Part shown: positions 15,575 to 21,794 of the stretch, in pieces
Numbering within the stretch: position 1 is the first letter of the stretch
Layout: each line of letters begins with the position of its first letter
Origin: a virus
IMG/VR virus record: IMGVR_UViG_3300046011_003628
Span: 1-26,050 of that record
DNA: 26,050 nt
Strand: one strand, 5' to 3'
The notes under the pieces: model-generated
Database searches by the model: none
What the model saw: the letters and a program-made list of their open reading frames with translations, nothing else
Told to the model about the DNA's origin: nothing
Made by a program: the position numbers and the translations under genes

Positions 15575-15820
15575 ATGCCAGCAAGAGATAGGCAAGTAGG
15601 TGGAGATCATTACAAACGGATGGACATTGAACCGTGGGACGTAGTCGATACCTGGCCGCTTGAGCAGCGGATCGGATACTACCGGGGCGGGGCGCTAAAG
15701 TATCTGATGCGGATGGGATCGAAAGACCAATCGGCAGAGGAGATTGGCAAAGGGCAGCACTACATGGAGAAGCTCTTGGAACTCCTGGTCATAGAGTCAA
15801 ACAGCAGGAAGCGGAAATGA
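15575..15820 (+). CDS. DUF3310 (SaV-like) protein
   Basis: An 81-aa protein with the family signature: VGGDHYKRMDIEPWDVVDTW near the N-terminus, then GYYRGGALKYLMRMGSKD and a helical end YMEKLLELL. AAGGAG before ATG 15575 sets the start. DUF3310 proteins are frequent in phages and are sometimes annotated as nucleotide-kinase-like; the biochemical role is unsettled. Its stop overlaps the next start by ATGA. Confidence 0.85.
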   Translation: MPARDRQVGGDHYKRMDIEPWDVVDTWPLEQRIGYYRGGALKYLMRMGSKDQSAEEIGKGQHYMEKLLELLVIESNSRKRK

Positions 15821-16008
15821 GAACGATAGACGAAAAGGTTTGGGACTATATGGTCGAGCACAAGCGCCCCGTAACATCTAAACAGTTGGCCAAGTATTTC
15901 ATCGTCTCTCAACAGTCTGTAGCCCGAGCCCTGGGCAAACTCGCTGAACGGCAAGTCGTGGATAAGTTTTACCAAGGCAATACTCTTCTCTACAAAATAA
16001 AGGACTAA
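15817..16008 (+). CDS. Winged-helix DNA-binding protein (63 aa)
   Basis: The whole protein is one winged-helix domain: KVWDYMVEHKRPVTSKQLAK, then YFIVSQQSVARALGKLAERQ as the recognition helix region, then VVDKFYQGNTLLYKIKD as the wing. It resembles MarR- or ArsR-like regulators reduced to the core. It is a candidate regulator of the palindrome-bearing promoters, without direct evidence. The start overlaps the DUF3310 stop (ATGA). Confidence 0.7.
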   Translation: MRTIDEKVWDYMVEHKRPVTSKQLAKYFIVSQQSVARALGKLAERQVVDKFYQGNTLLYKIKD

Positions 16009-16010
16009 TC

Positions 16011-16238
16011 ATGCAGATCACACCAACCACCGGTTCTTACCTGGCACAAGACACAATCACCATCGAACCCGTACGCCAAGACCCACCCTTTACCATGTAC
16101 GGTCTTCTGCCGGATGCCAAGGACGAGGCCATGAAGAAAGCTCTGACGGCTCTGCTCCTTTGGGAAGAGATGATGCCCAAGACTGCCGCACGACTAGTCC
16201 GTGAAGAGGCTATCGAAGCGCTCCAGAAGTATGTCTAA
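16011..16238 (+). CDS. Hypothetical protein (75 aa)
   Basis: It starts three bases after the winged-helix gene, behind AAAGGA. The N-terminus is polar and Thr-rich; the C-terminus is a helix (EAMKKALTALLLWEEMMPKT, then REEAIEALQKYV). No domain is recognised. Its end overlaps the nuclease gene by 8 bp. Confidence 0.55.
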   Translation: MQITPTTGSYLAQDTITIEPVRQDPPFTMYGLLPDAKDEAMKKALTALLLWEEMMPKTAARLVREEAIEALQKYV

Positions 16239-16527
16239 TTACCGGGACAAGAAGCTCCTGGAGGTGGTCAGGGAATCCCCATGCCAGATGTGCGGGATAA
16301 AAGACCAGACAATCTGCGCGGCACACAGCAACCAGCTCAGGGACGGGAAGGGTAAGGCCATCAAAGCCCATGACTTCCGCCTGGCAGCGCTCTGTTACAG
16401 GTGCCATTCCCGTATAGACCAGGGGGCGGACATGAGCAAAGAGGAAAGACTGGAGGCATGGGAGGCAGCGCACCGGGCGACCATAGGCTGGCTGTTCCTG
16501 AACGAAAAGCTAAAAGTATTGTCCTAG
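16231..16527 (+). CDS. DUF1364-like HNH-type nuclease
   Basis: A 98-aa protein starting at ATG 16231. SPCQMCG, AAHSNQLRDGKGKAIKAHD and ALCYRCHSRIDQG arrange two CxxC-type pairs and histidines as in the phage DUF1364/Ref-like small nucleases. EERLEAWEAAHRAT follows. Relatives in lambdoid phages sit near recombination genes and act on DNA. It is the last gene of the rightward run of small genes, followed by a hairpin (16532-16546) and an intrinsic terminator. Confidence 0.78.
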   Translation: MSNYRDKKLLEVVRESPCQMCGIKDQTICAAHSNQLRDGKGKAIKAHDFRLAALCYRCHSRIDQGADMSKEERLEAWEAAHRATIGWLFLNEKLKVLS

Positions 16528-16531
16528 GGGG

Positions 16532-16546
16532 GCGTAGGTGCTACGC
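16532..16546 (+). repeat. Small hairpin GCGTAG-GTG-CTACGC
   Basis: A perfect 6-bp stem with a 3-base loop lies five bases after the stop of the nuclease gene. It has no T-run, so it is not a terminator by itself; it may protect the mRNA 3' end or act with the true terminator downstream. Confidence 0.5.
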
Positions 16547-16587
16547 TGATGGTGTTTCATGGTTTTACTCTCCTCCCTCACAGGGTT

Positions 16588-16626
16588 AGATCCAGGTTGA
16601 TTCCCCTCGCCCTGGATCTTTTTTTT
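16588..16626 (+). terminator. Rho-independent terminator of the small-gene operon
   Basis: AGATCCAGG (16588-16596) pairs with CCTGGATCT (16611-16619), and the sequence continues as a run of eight T. The stem is perfect. It ends the rightward transcript that includes 13787-16527. Confidence 0.9.
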
Positions 16627-16640
16627 ACCTATCATAGGTA
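16626..16640. repeat. Palindrome TACCTA-TCA-TAGGTA
   Basis: A perfect 6-bp inverted repeat begins on the last T of the terminator. It could be an operator or part of the next RNA structure; no further copy was seen. Confidence 0.4.
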
Positions 16641-16641
16641 C

Positions 16642-16715
16642 GGGGCCAGGCGACGGCTCGGCGTCGTTAAACAGCCCGTATCCTTTGGCAAAAGGTGCAA
16701 ATGAATCCTGGCCCC
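16642..16715 (+). ncRNA. Structured element closed by a 9-bp stem with two inner hairpins
   Basis: GGGGCCAGG (16642-16650) is the exact complement of CCTGGCCCC (16707-16715). Inside are two more perfect hairpins: CGACG/CGTCG (16651-16666) and CCTTT/AAAGG (16682-16695). The result is a compact three-way-junction shape of 74 nt. It does not fit a tRNA cloverleaf. It lies after a terminator and before a promoter, so it may be an RNA processed from read-through, a DNA structure, or the leader of a longer transcript. Confidence 0.45.
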
Positions 16716-16723
16716 TCCTTCAC

Positions 16724-16738
16724 TGGTAAAATTTACCA
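16724..16738. promoter_or_regulatory. Palindrome TGGTAAA-A-TTTACCA (putative operator)
   Basis: A perfect 7-bp inverted repeat ends six bases before the -35 box of the small-RNA promoter, a usual place for an activator or repressor site. Confidence 0.5.
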
Positions 16739-16744
16739 CTCTGC

Positions 16745-16773
16745 TTGGAACTTTTCTCCAGCTTTGCTATCCT
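16745..16773 (+). promoter_or_regulatory. Sigma70-like promoter with extended -10
   Basis: TTGGAA at 16745-16750 and TATCCT at 16768-16773 are separated by 17 bp, with TGC directly before the -10 (extended -10). It precedes a structured noncoding segment rather than a gene. Confidence 0.6.
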
Positions 16774-16779
16774 ACGGTT

Positions 16780-16915
16780 GTCGGAAGTGACGCTCCGGCA
16801 TTTGGCGAACACCTTTAAGACCCAGAACCTCCTAGAGAGGGCTTGTAGTCATCGTTTGGTGTTCGCCCGATGCTGGCCTGTCAAGCCCAAGTCCTCCCTA
16901 GGGGGTTTTTCTTTT
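16780..16915 (+). ncRNA. Candidate ~135-nt structured small RNA
   Basis: A promoter (16745-16773) and a terminator bracket this segment. The core is a long interrupted stem: CCGGCAT (16795-16801) with ATGCTGG (16870-16876, one G-U), a 2x2 internal loop, and then GGCGAACACC (16804-16813) with GGTGTTCGCC (16858-16867). The 44-nt apical part holds a small CCTC/GAGG hairpin (16828-16840). The 3' end is CCTCC-CTA-GGGGG (16893-16905) followed by TTTTTCTTTT. Open frames here read as Arg/Cys-rich sequence without protein character. I do not recognise a known RNA family. The target or role (antisense, riboregulator, decoy) is unknown. Confidence 0.55.
16893..16915 (+). terminator. Intrinsic terminator of the small RNA
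   Basis: The stem CCTCC/GGGGG has a CTA loop and one T-G pair, and is followed by TTTTTCTTTT. An alternative outer pairing of GCCCAA (16885-16890) with TTGGGC (16914-16919) would sequester the T-run, so the site could switch between two folds. Confidence 0.55.
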
Positions 16916-17230
16916 GGGCGCTCCGACTGCGGTCTGTGTGGACGGGGTCTCAACGCCAGCGCACTGACCAAAGATCTGAAACTGGGGGAAAGCTGCGGAA
17001 GAATCAGAACGGGGTGGCGAAGCTAGTGCCCCAGCAGCGAACGACTGGCGAGTCAAAGCGGCTCCGGCGGACAGACTTTGTAAAGGCCACCAGATCAACT
17101 GTAACATCTGTTACAGTAAGACGATCTGGGATGGCTGAGTCTTGCCCACCAGCAGACAGGTGTCGTTAAGTAGTTCTACGAGATAGCTTAAAGATTAAAA
17201 ACAACAAAGGGGGGTAGCTCCCTCAAAATT
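16916..17230 (+). other. Noncoding leader-like region before the replication operon
   Basis: No convincing gene is seen in this ~315-bp stretch; two open frames crossing it are Arg/Ser-rich and lack ribosome sites. It contains a nested stem: GCTGC (16992-16996) with GCAGC (17034-17038) enclosing GGGGTG with GTGCCCC (17011-17032). It also has a GACT-GGCG-AGTC hairpin (17043-17054) and a TGTAACA palindrome framed by CCAGATC/GATCTGG (17090-17129). It may be the 5' leader of the operon or a further structured RNA. Confidence 0.45.
17098..17117. promoter_or_regulatory. Palindrome with 9-bp arms, TGTAACA family, nested in an outer repeat
   Basis: ACTGTAACA and TGTTACAGT flank TC. The site is enclosed by a second inverted repeat, CCAGATC at 17090-17096 and GATCTGG at 17123-17129, so either a large DNA cruciform or an RNA hairpin of two stacked stems can form. 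Confidence 0.6.
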
Positions 17231-17234
17231 ATGG

Positions 17235-17267
17235 TGTAACATTGTTACAGGGTGTAACATAGTTACA
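17235..17267. promoter_or_regulatory. Two tandem TGTAACA palindromes before the PP-loop gene
   Basis: TGTAACA-T-TGTTACA at 17235-17249 and TGTAAC-ATA-GTTACA at 17253-17267 lie just upstream of the ribosome site (AGGAGAG) and ATG at 17281. They match the cluster before the recombination operon, so the two operons probably share a regulator. I see no clear -35/-10 pair here. Confidence 0.65.
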
Positions 17268-17280
17268 GACAGGAGAGAAC

Positions 17281-18117
17281 ATGGATCCGTTTAAGATCTC
17301 AGAGCCGACCGTCATTTCATTTTCTGGCGGGCGTACCTCGGCCTACATGCTCTGGCGCGTGCTGCAAAGTAATGGCGGGCTTCCTTCTGAGAGCATTGTC
17401 TGCTTCGCCAACACGGGCAAAGAGATGGAAGAAACCCTGCGGTTCATCGACCGCTGCGGGCGTGAATGGGGCGTCGAGATCCACTGGCTGGAGTATCGAT
17501 ATCATGAAGAGCAGCGCCAAAGATTCAAGCGCGTAACCTTTGAGACGGCAAGCAGAGACGGCGAGCCCTTCTTTGAACTGATAGACCAGAACGGTAGCCC
17601 GTACCTTCCCAACCCTGTAGCCCGCATCTGCACGGCAAAGTTAAAGATCAGGACGATTCACAACTATGTCCGGTCTCTTGGGTGGGATCACACAGAGAAT
17701 GAAGACTGGGTCGGTATCCGAGCTGACGAGCAGCGACGCGCAGCCAAGATAGACCGCAGCCGCACCCCATTGGTCACGGCAGGTGTAACCAAAGAGACCG
17801 TATCAGAGTTCTGGAAGGCTCAGACTTTCGATCTTGAGCTGCCGAACATGAACGGCGTCACCATGCATGGGAACTGTGACCTGTGTTTTCTTAAGACCCC
17901 AAATCAAATCTTAAGCCTCATCAAAGAGAAGCCAGACCGAGCGCTCTGGTGGATCAAGATGGAGAACCACGCCCAGACCAGCAACAAAACCTTTGGAGAC
18001 GGGGCCAGGTTTAGAAAGGACATGCCAAGTTATAAAGAGTTACACCAGTACGCCTTAAACCAGCAAGACATGTTTGATAACAACCAAGAAGCTATTCCCT
18101 GTTACTGCGGAGATTAA
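17281..18117 (+). CDS. PAPS-reductase-like PP-loop protein (IbrA-like)
   Basis: A 278-aa protein with an N-terminal PP-loop, ISFSGGRTSAYM (residues 12-23), which binds and splits ATP in the adenine-nucleotide alpha-hydrolase superfamily. FANTGKEMEETLRFI (42-56) follows, as in PAPS reductases. Cysteines at C117 (ICTAKLKI), C199 and C202 (GNCDLCFLK), and C274 and C276 (CYCGD) could hold a metal or Fe-S cluster. AGGAGAG before ATG 17281 sets the start. The family includes true sulfate reductases, DndC of DNA phosphorothioation, and phage or prophage IbrA. The next gene encodes a ParB-like protein, the same partnership as IbrA/IbrB. A sulfate-assimilation role is unlikely in a phage; regulation or nucleic-acid modification is more plausible. 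Confidence 0.82.
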   Translation: MDPFKISEPTVISFSGGRTSAYMLWRVLQSNGGLPSESIVCFANTGKEMEETLRFIDRCGREWGVEIHWLEYRYHEEQRQRFKRVTFETASRDGEPFFELIDQNGSPYLPNPVARICTAKLKIRTIHNYVRSLGWDHTENEDWVGIRADEQRRAAKIDRSRTPLVTAGVTKETVSEFWKAQTFDLELPNMNGVTMHGNCDLCFLKTPNQILSLIKEKPDRALWWIKMENHAQTSNKTFGDGARFRKDMPSYKELHQYALNQQDMFDNNQEAIPCYCGD

Positions 18118-18118
18118 A

Positions 18119-18946
18119 ATGACCAAACTAAAACTTACCGAGATTCGTATCGATGGCGACACGCAGGCCCGCGCCAAGAACAATCAAGAGACCATTAACG
18201 AGTACGCGCAGCAGATGCAGGACGGGTCAGTCTTCCCGCCTGTCGTCGTCTTCAATGACGGCAAACATAACTGGCTGGCCGATGGGTTCCACCGCTACTT
18301 TGCAACCCGGCAGAACGGCGGATTAGAGATCGAAGTAGAGACGCACAAGGGAACCGTAGATGATGCCACCCTCTTTGCTTTGGGGGCGGGCGCACGACGC
18401 GGCCTGTCGTACACCAAAGACGATCTCAAAGAGATGATTACGCGGATGGTCAAACACTCTGTCTGGGGATCATGGTCTACCCGGAAGATGGCTGAGCATA
18501 TCGGCTGCTCACACATGACCGTGAGCCGTATCAAATCCTCCCTTGAGGAAGCCCCCAAAGAGGTCTCCTACACCCGCGCAGGGGTAGAAGCGACCATGGA
18601 TACCACAGCCATTGGCAAGACGCCCAGAGCGCCTAAAAAGGCCGATCCCGAGGAAGAGATAGAAGAAGACAATCAATCGGCAGAGCTGATAGACACAATC
18701 AATAAACTATCGGAAGAGAATGATCGATTGAAAGATGCTATCGCCGTGGGTCAGTTCGATGCCTCGGACATAGAGAAGGCCGATGTGGAGGAGACGATCA
18801 AAGACCTGCGGGAACAGATCCGATTGAAGGACATCGAGATTGATGCGCTGCGGGAATCTAGGGACATTCACCAACAAAAGGCGGCGGAGTTATTGAAGAC
18901 GGTAAACTCCTTGAAGGCCAAGATTAAAAAGATGGGTGGCGAATGA
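18119..18946 (+). CDS. ParB-like HTH protein with long coiled coil (IbrB-like)
   Basis: A 275-aa protein from ATG 18119, chosen because GGAG sits upstream and the previous gene stops at 18117. Residues 1-90 are a ParB/sulfiredoxin-type domain: TEIRIDGDTQAR, then PPVVVFNDGKHNWLADGFHR with the GxHRxxA-like box at 56-62. Residues 118-141 (SWSTRKMAEHIGCSHMTVSR) form a helix-turn-helix. After an acidic linker, residues about 186-271 make a strong coiled coil. The ParB-like domain binds CTP in well-studied relatives, and the HTH binds palindromic DNA. No ParA gene is seen, so plasmid-type partition is not implied. It is the strongest local candidate to bind the TGTAACA palindromes, a hypothesis from context. 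Confidence 0.82.
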   Translation: MTKLKLTEIRIDGDTQARAKNNQETINEYAQQMQDGSVFPPVVVFNDGKHNWLADGFHRYFATRQNGGLEIEVETHKGTVDDATLFALGAGARRGLSYTKDDLKEMITRMVKHSVWGSWSTRKMAEHIGCSHMTVSRIKSSLEEAPKEVSYTRAGVEATMDTTAIGKTPRAPKKADPEEEIEEDNQSAELIDTINKLSEENDRLKDAIAVGQFDASDIEKADVEETIKDLREQIRLKDIEIDALRESRDIHQQKAAELLKTVNSLKAKIKKMGGE

Positions 18947-19098
18947 GAGACTATTCCGAGGTGTACCAAGACATAAAGTTAGTGATGGTTGCCTTCTATC
19001 GGGAGGCGACAGAGGGCGATAAAGAGAAGGCATTGAAGCTCGCCGCTGATATTAAGATCCTATCGGCAGAACTCATACAGGCATTGATAGCCAAATAG
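18943..19098 (+). CDS. 51-aa hypothetical helical protein
   Basis: The ATG overlaps the ParB-like stop (ATGA). The product begins MRDYSEVYQDIKLVMVAFYR and ends in an amphipathic helix (ILSAELIQALIAK). It has no known domain. The coupling and the snug fit before the helicase leader support it as a gene. It may assist the ParB-like protein or the helicase. Confidence 0.55.
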   Translation: MRDYSEVYQDIKLVMVAFYREATEGDKEKALKLAADIKILSAELIQALIAK

Positions 19099-19114
19099 TT
19101 TTACCAAAGCCCAC

Positions 19115-19133
19115 GCCAGGGGGGAATCCTGGC
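19115..19133 (+). promoter_or_regulatory. Small hairpin before the helicase ribosome site
   Basis: GCCAGG pairs with CCTGGC around a GGGGAAT loop. It ends just before AGGAGAG, so it could tune helicase translation. Confidence 0.4.
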
Positions 19134-19146
19134 AGGAGAGAAAACC

Positions 19147-20622
19147 ATGGAACTGATGTTACGAGAGCATCAGATGAAAGCCATCGATCAGTTACGCGAA
19201 GGCTTCAAGAAGGGCCACCGCTGCCAGTTACTCTACGCCCCTACAGGCTATGGCAAGACGGAGTGCTCGATCTATCTGATGAAAGCCACGGCAGAGAACT
19301 ACAAGCGGGCCGTGATGTTGATGGATCGAATCGTTCTGGTCGATCAGACAAGCCAGAGGCTAGACAAGTACAAGCTAGATCACGGCGTCTACCAGGCTAA
19401 TCACTGGCGCTACCGTCCACTCGAAAGACTTCAGGTCTGTTCAGCTCAGACCCTTGAGCGCAGGGACAACTTCCCCGAGACAGATCTGCTCATCGTTGAC
19501 GAGTGTCATATCGCCCGGCGGCAGACCATAGAGTTCATAAAGTCTCGCCCGAACATGAAGGTCATTGGCCTGACTGCTACCCCATTCACAAAAGGTCTGG
19601 GGGATGTGTACACCCATGTCGTGACAGGTAGTCCGACTGAGTTCCTAGTCACCAACAAATGGCTGGCCCCCTTGAGGGTATTCATTGCCAAAGAGATCGA
19701 CATGACCGGCGCGAAGAAGGTAGCAGGCGAGTGGTCAACCGACGAAGTAACAGAGCGCGGCATCAAGCTGACCGGGGATATTGTCGAGACCTGGATCAAG
19801 AAAACGCATGAGATCTTTGGTGGCCCGCGCAAGACAATCGTTTTCTGTGCAGGCGTAGCCCACGGGTCTGACCTGGTGGAACAATTCGCCAGACATGGAT
19901 ACAACTTTGTGTCCATCAGTTACAAGGATGACGACGAGTTCAAGCGCGACGCCATCGCAGACTTCAGTAAACCAGACACGGAGATTCACGGGCTCATCGC
20001 CACGGACATACTAACTCGCGGTTTTGATGTTCCTGATGTGATGATCGGCGTGTCTGCCCGCCCCTTTTCCAAGTCTCTTTCCTCCCATGTCCAGCAGATG
20101 GGCCGCGTCATGCGTTCGTATCGGGACAAAGAGTTTGGCGTCTGGCTCGATCACTCGGGCAATTACCTTCGATTCCGTGACGACTGGGACAAGGTTTACG
20201 CGGAAGGCGTGGACGAGCTCGACAGCACGGTGGACAAGCCCCGCAAGGAACCGACCGAGAAGGAAAAGAAGGAAAGCAAATGCCCCGCGTGTGGGTTTCT
20301 CTGGCCAGCTAAGGCAGATGTATGCGCGGCGTGTGGTCATGTTCGGCAAAGACTCTCGGCCATTCAGTCAGTCCCCGGAGAGATGGAAGAGCTGGGGGCG
20401 GGCAACCGAGACGACAGGCAGGCGTTCTACAGTCAACTCCTCTACATTTCCAATGACCGGGGATATAACAGAGGGTGGGCAGCACACAAGTACAAAGAGC
20501 GTTTCGGCGTCTGGCCCCGCGGCCTCGAGGAAAAGACCCTGGTTCCCGATCTTAAGATCATGAACTGGATTCGTAGCCGACAGATTGCCTGGGCCAAGAG
20601 TCAGAGGAGGAAGACGGCGTGA
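19147..20622 (+). CDS. SF2 DEAD/DEAH-type helicase with zinc ribbon
   Basis: A 491-aa protein. Walker A is APTGYGKT (residues 31-38), motif II is VDECH (D118-E119-C120-H121, a DEAH variant), motif III is GLTATP (141-146), motif V is in ATDILTRGFD (285-294) and motif VI is QQMGRVMRS (316-324). C379, C382, C393 and C396 (CPACG and CAACG) form a zinc ribbon, followed by a basic C-terminal segment. AGGAGAG upstream fixes the start. The primase gene overlaps its end, so the two very likely form the phage replication unit, the helicase opening DNA for the primase. The C-terminal region resembles that of other phage replicative-type SF2 helicases. It acts in the cytoplasm. Confidence 0.92.
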   Translation: MELMLREHQMKAIDQLREGFKKGHRCQLLYAPTGYGKTECSIYLMKATAENYKRAVMLMDRIVLVDQTSQRLDKYKLDHGVYQANHWRYRPLERLQVCSAQTLERRDNFPETDLLIVDECHIARRQTIEFIKSRPNMKVIGLTATPFTKGLGDVYTHVVTGSPTEFLVTNKWLAPLRVFIAKEIDMTGAKKVAGEWSTDEVTERGIKLTGDIVETWIKKTHEIFGGPRKTIVFCAGVAHGSDLVEQFARHGYNFVSISYKDDDEFKRDAIADFSKPDTEIHGLIATDILTRGFDVPDVMIGVSARPFSKSLSSHVQQMGRVMRSYRDKEFGVWLDHSGNYLRFRDDWDKVYAEGVDELDSTVDKPRKEPTEKEKKESKCPACGFLWPAKADVCAACGHVRQRLSAIQSVPGEMEELGAGNRDDRQAFYSQLLYISNDRGYNRGWAAHKYKERFGVWPRGLEEKTLVPDLKIMNWIRSRQIAWAKSQRRKTA

Positions 20623-21443
20623 CATTTGAAGACTTTGCCAGGGCTCATGGTCTCATCATCAATCACACTATCCCGCATCGATGGGTGGCCGTGCCCACGA
20701 CAGACCACCCTCACAAGCGTAACGGGCGTTACAAAGTTATCGGGGATGTGGGCTGGGTTCAAAACTGGGCGACGATGGACAAGCCCGAGATGTGGAAGGG
20801 CCAGGCTCCGCTCACGATCAAGTCTTATGTCCAGAAGGATGACCGGGAAGAACTAGCCCAGAAGGCGGCGCAGAAGGCGGCATGGATTCTCAAGCAATGC
20901 ACGACCGAGACGCACCCATATCTGGAACGAAAGGGATTCCCCGAAGAACGGGGCAATGTCTGGCAGGGAAAGCTAGTTATACCGATGAGAAGGGCGGGCC
21001 GACTGGTCGGATGCCAACTCATAAGCGGTGATGGGGAAAAGAAGTTCCTGCACGGTCAGATCACGAAGGGCGCATCGTTCACAATCGATGCAAAAGGGAT
21101 TGACATATTCTGCGAGGGTTTCGCTACTGCTCTTTCGGTGCGTGCCGTTATGCAGGCTATAAAGATTCGATACCGAATCCATGTGGCGTTCTCGGCAGGA
21201 AACATGAAGGAAGTATGTCGGGCCTTCGATGGTGGAATCGTCATCGCAGACAATGACGCGTCCGGCGTGGGTGAGAGAACCGCTAGGGAAATAGGCAAGC
21301 CGTACTTTCTGCCACCCACAGTCGGGCACGATTTCAACGATCTGCACTTGGCCGTGGGTGTTTTTCATGCCTCACAATCACTTAAGAGAGTTTTGATAGA
21401 TGCCCGGCGAGAAGACGCTGAAACTTTGCCTCGATCTGCCTGA
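20619..21443 (+). CDS. Toprim-domain DNA primase
   Basis: A 274-aa protein starting at GTG 20619, overlapping the helicase stop as GTGA. The N-terminal 100 residues look like a degenerate zinc-binding or DNA-recognition part without clear cysteines. Residues 120-137 (VIPMRRAGRLVGCQLISG) lead to the Toprim core: FCEGFATALS (catalytic E166), IVIADNDASGVGERTA (D211 and D213), and DFNDLH (238-243). It would make RNA primers for phage replication together with the upstream helicase. The 3' end overlaps the convergent sigma-like gene by 62 bp, so transcripts of the two genes are complementary there. Confidence 0.87.
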   Translation: MTFEDFARAHGLIINHTIPHRWVAVPTTDHPHKRNGRYKVIGDVGWVQNWATMDKPEMWKGQAPLTIKSYVQKDDREELAQKAAQKAAWILKQCTTETHPYLERKGFPEERGNVWQGKLVIPMRRAGRLVGCQLISGDGEKKFLHGQITKGASFTIDAKGIDIFCEGFATALSVRAVMQAIKIRYRIHVAFSAGNMKEVCRAFDGGIVIADNDASGVGERTAREIGKPYFLPPTVGHDFNDLHLAVGVFHASQSLKRVLIDARREDAETLPRSA

Positions 21444-21660
21444 CCCGTTCGCGTGTTATTCCATGGGCTCGACCGCACTCCTCCAGCATCGCACCGCCTA
21501 GCCTCATGATCATGATCGAATGTAACCTATCCCGCTGGTCTGGGGTATGTCTGGGGTAAAGCGCATCAAAGGCCTCACGATCAGGCATGGGAACCAGTAG
21601 CCAGGGGGTTTCCCCCCGGCCTGGAACAGGTACGCGGCCACCGCCTTGCCGAAGATTCAT
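21382..21660 (-). CDS. Small protein with sigma70 region 4-like HTH
   Basis: A 92-aa protein. Its C-terminal half (LEECGRAHGITRERVRQIEA, then KFQRLL) is an almost consensus sigma70 region 4 helix-turn-helix, the part that binds -35 boxes. There is no region 2, so it is not a full sigma factor; it may act as an anti-sigma-like or promoter-recruiting protein, or as a repressor. The N-terminus (GGGRVPVPGRGETPWLLVPM) is Gly/Pro-rich. It is the last gene of the leftward operon: its ATG overlaps the stop of the 45-aa membrane gene, and its 3' end overlaps the primase gene on the other strand. Confidence 0.8.
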   Translation of the reverse strand: MNLRQGGGRVPVPGRGETPWLLVPMPDREAFDALYPRHTPDQRDRLHSIMIMRLGGAMLEECGRAHGITRERVRQIEAKFQRLLAGHLSKLS

Positions 21661-21794
21661 AGCGGGACCTCAAAGAAGATCATCACGGCCCACAGAAAAA
21701 CCCAGAGCCCGGCCAGCATCCCCGCACTCACAAACAGATTCGCCCAAAACTCAGCCCAGGAATCCGCAAAGAACAGATCTCTCAACCAGTTCAT
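21657..21794 (-). CDS. 45-aa membrane protein
   Basis: GGGGAGG four bases upstream of the ATG is a strong ribosome site, and both ends overlap neighbours by ATGA. The product (MNWLRDLFFADSWAEFWANL, then a hydrophobic helix) has one long Trp/Phe/Leu-rich transmembrane segment at about residues 19-42. The exact double coupling makes it very likely to be real. Its function is unknown; small phage membrane proteins can be lysis regulators or immunity factors. Confidence 0.7.
   Translation of the reverse strand: MNWLRDLFFADSWAEFWANLFVSAGMLAGLWVFLWAVMIFFEVPL

Noticed and set aside
16642-16715. tRNA gene
   Set aside because: The length is tRNA-like, but there is no T-loop consensus, the closing stem has 9 bp and only two inner hairpins exist.
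16745-17169. Two overlapping protein genes on the + strand (16745-17026 and 16870-17169)
   Set aside because: The products are Arg/Ser/Cys-rich without domain character, there is no ribosome site, and the segment is better explained by promoter, RNA stems and terminator.
18119-18946. Plasmid-type partition system
   Set aside because: The ParB-like protein has no ParA gene beside it and is coupled to a PP-loop protein instead.
20719-20732. Further palindrome GTAACG-GG-CGTTAC in the primase gene
   Set aside because: It differs from the family at the outer bases and is explained by Arg-Asn-Gly-Arg-Tyr codons.
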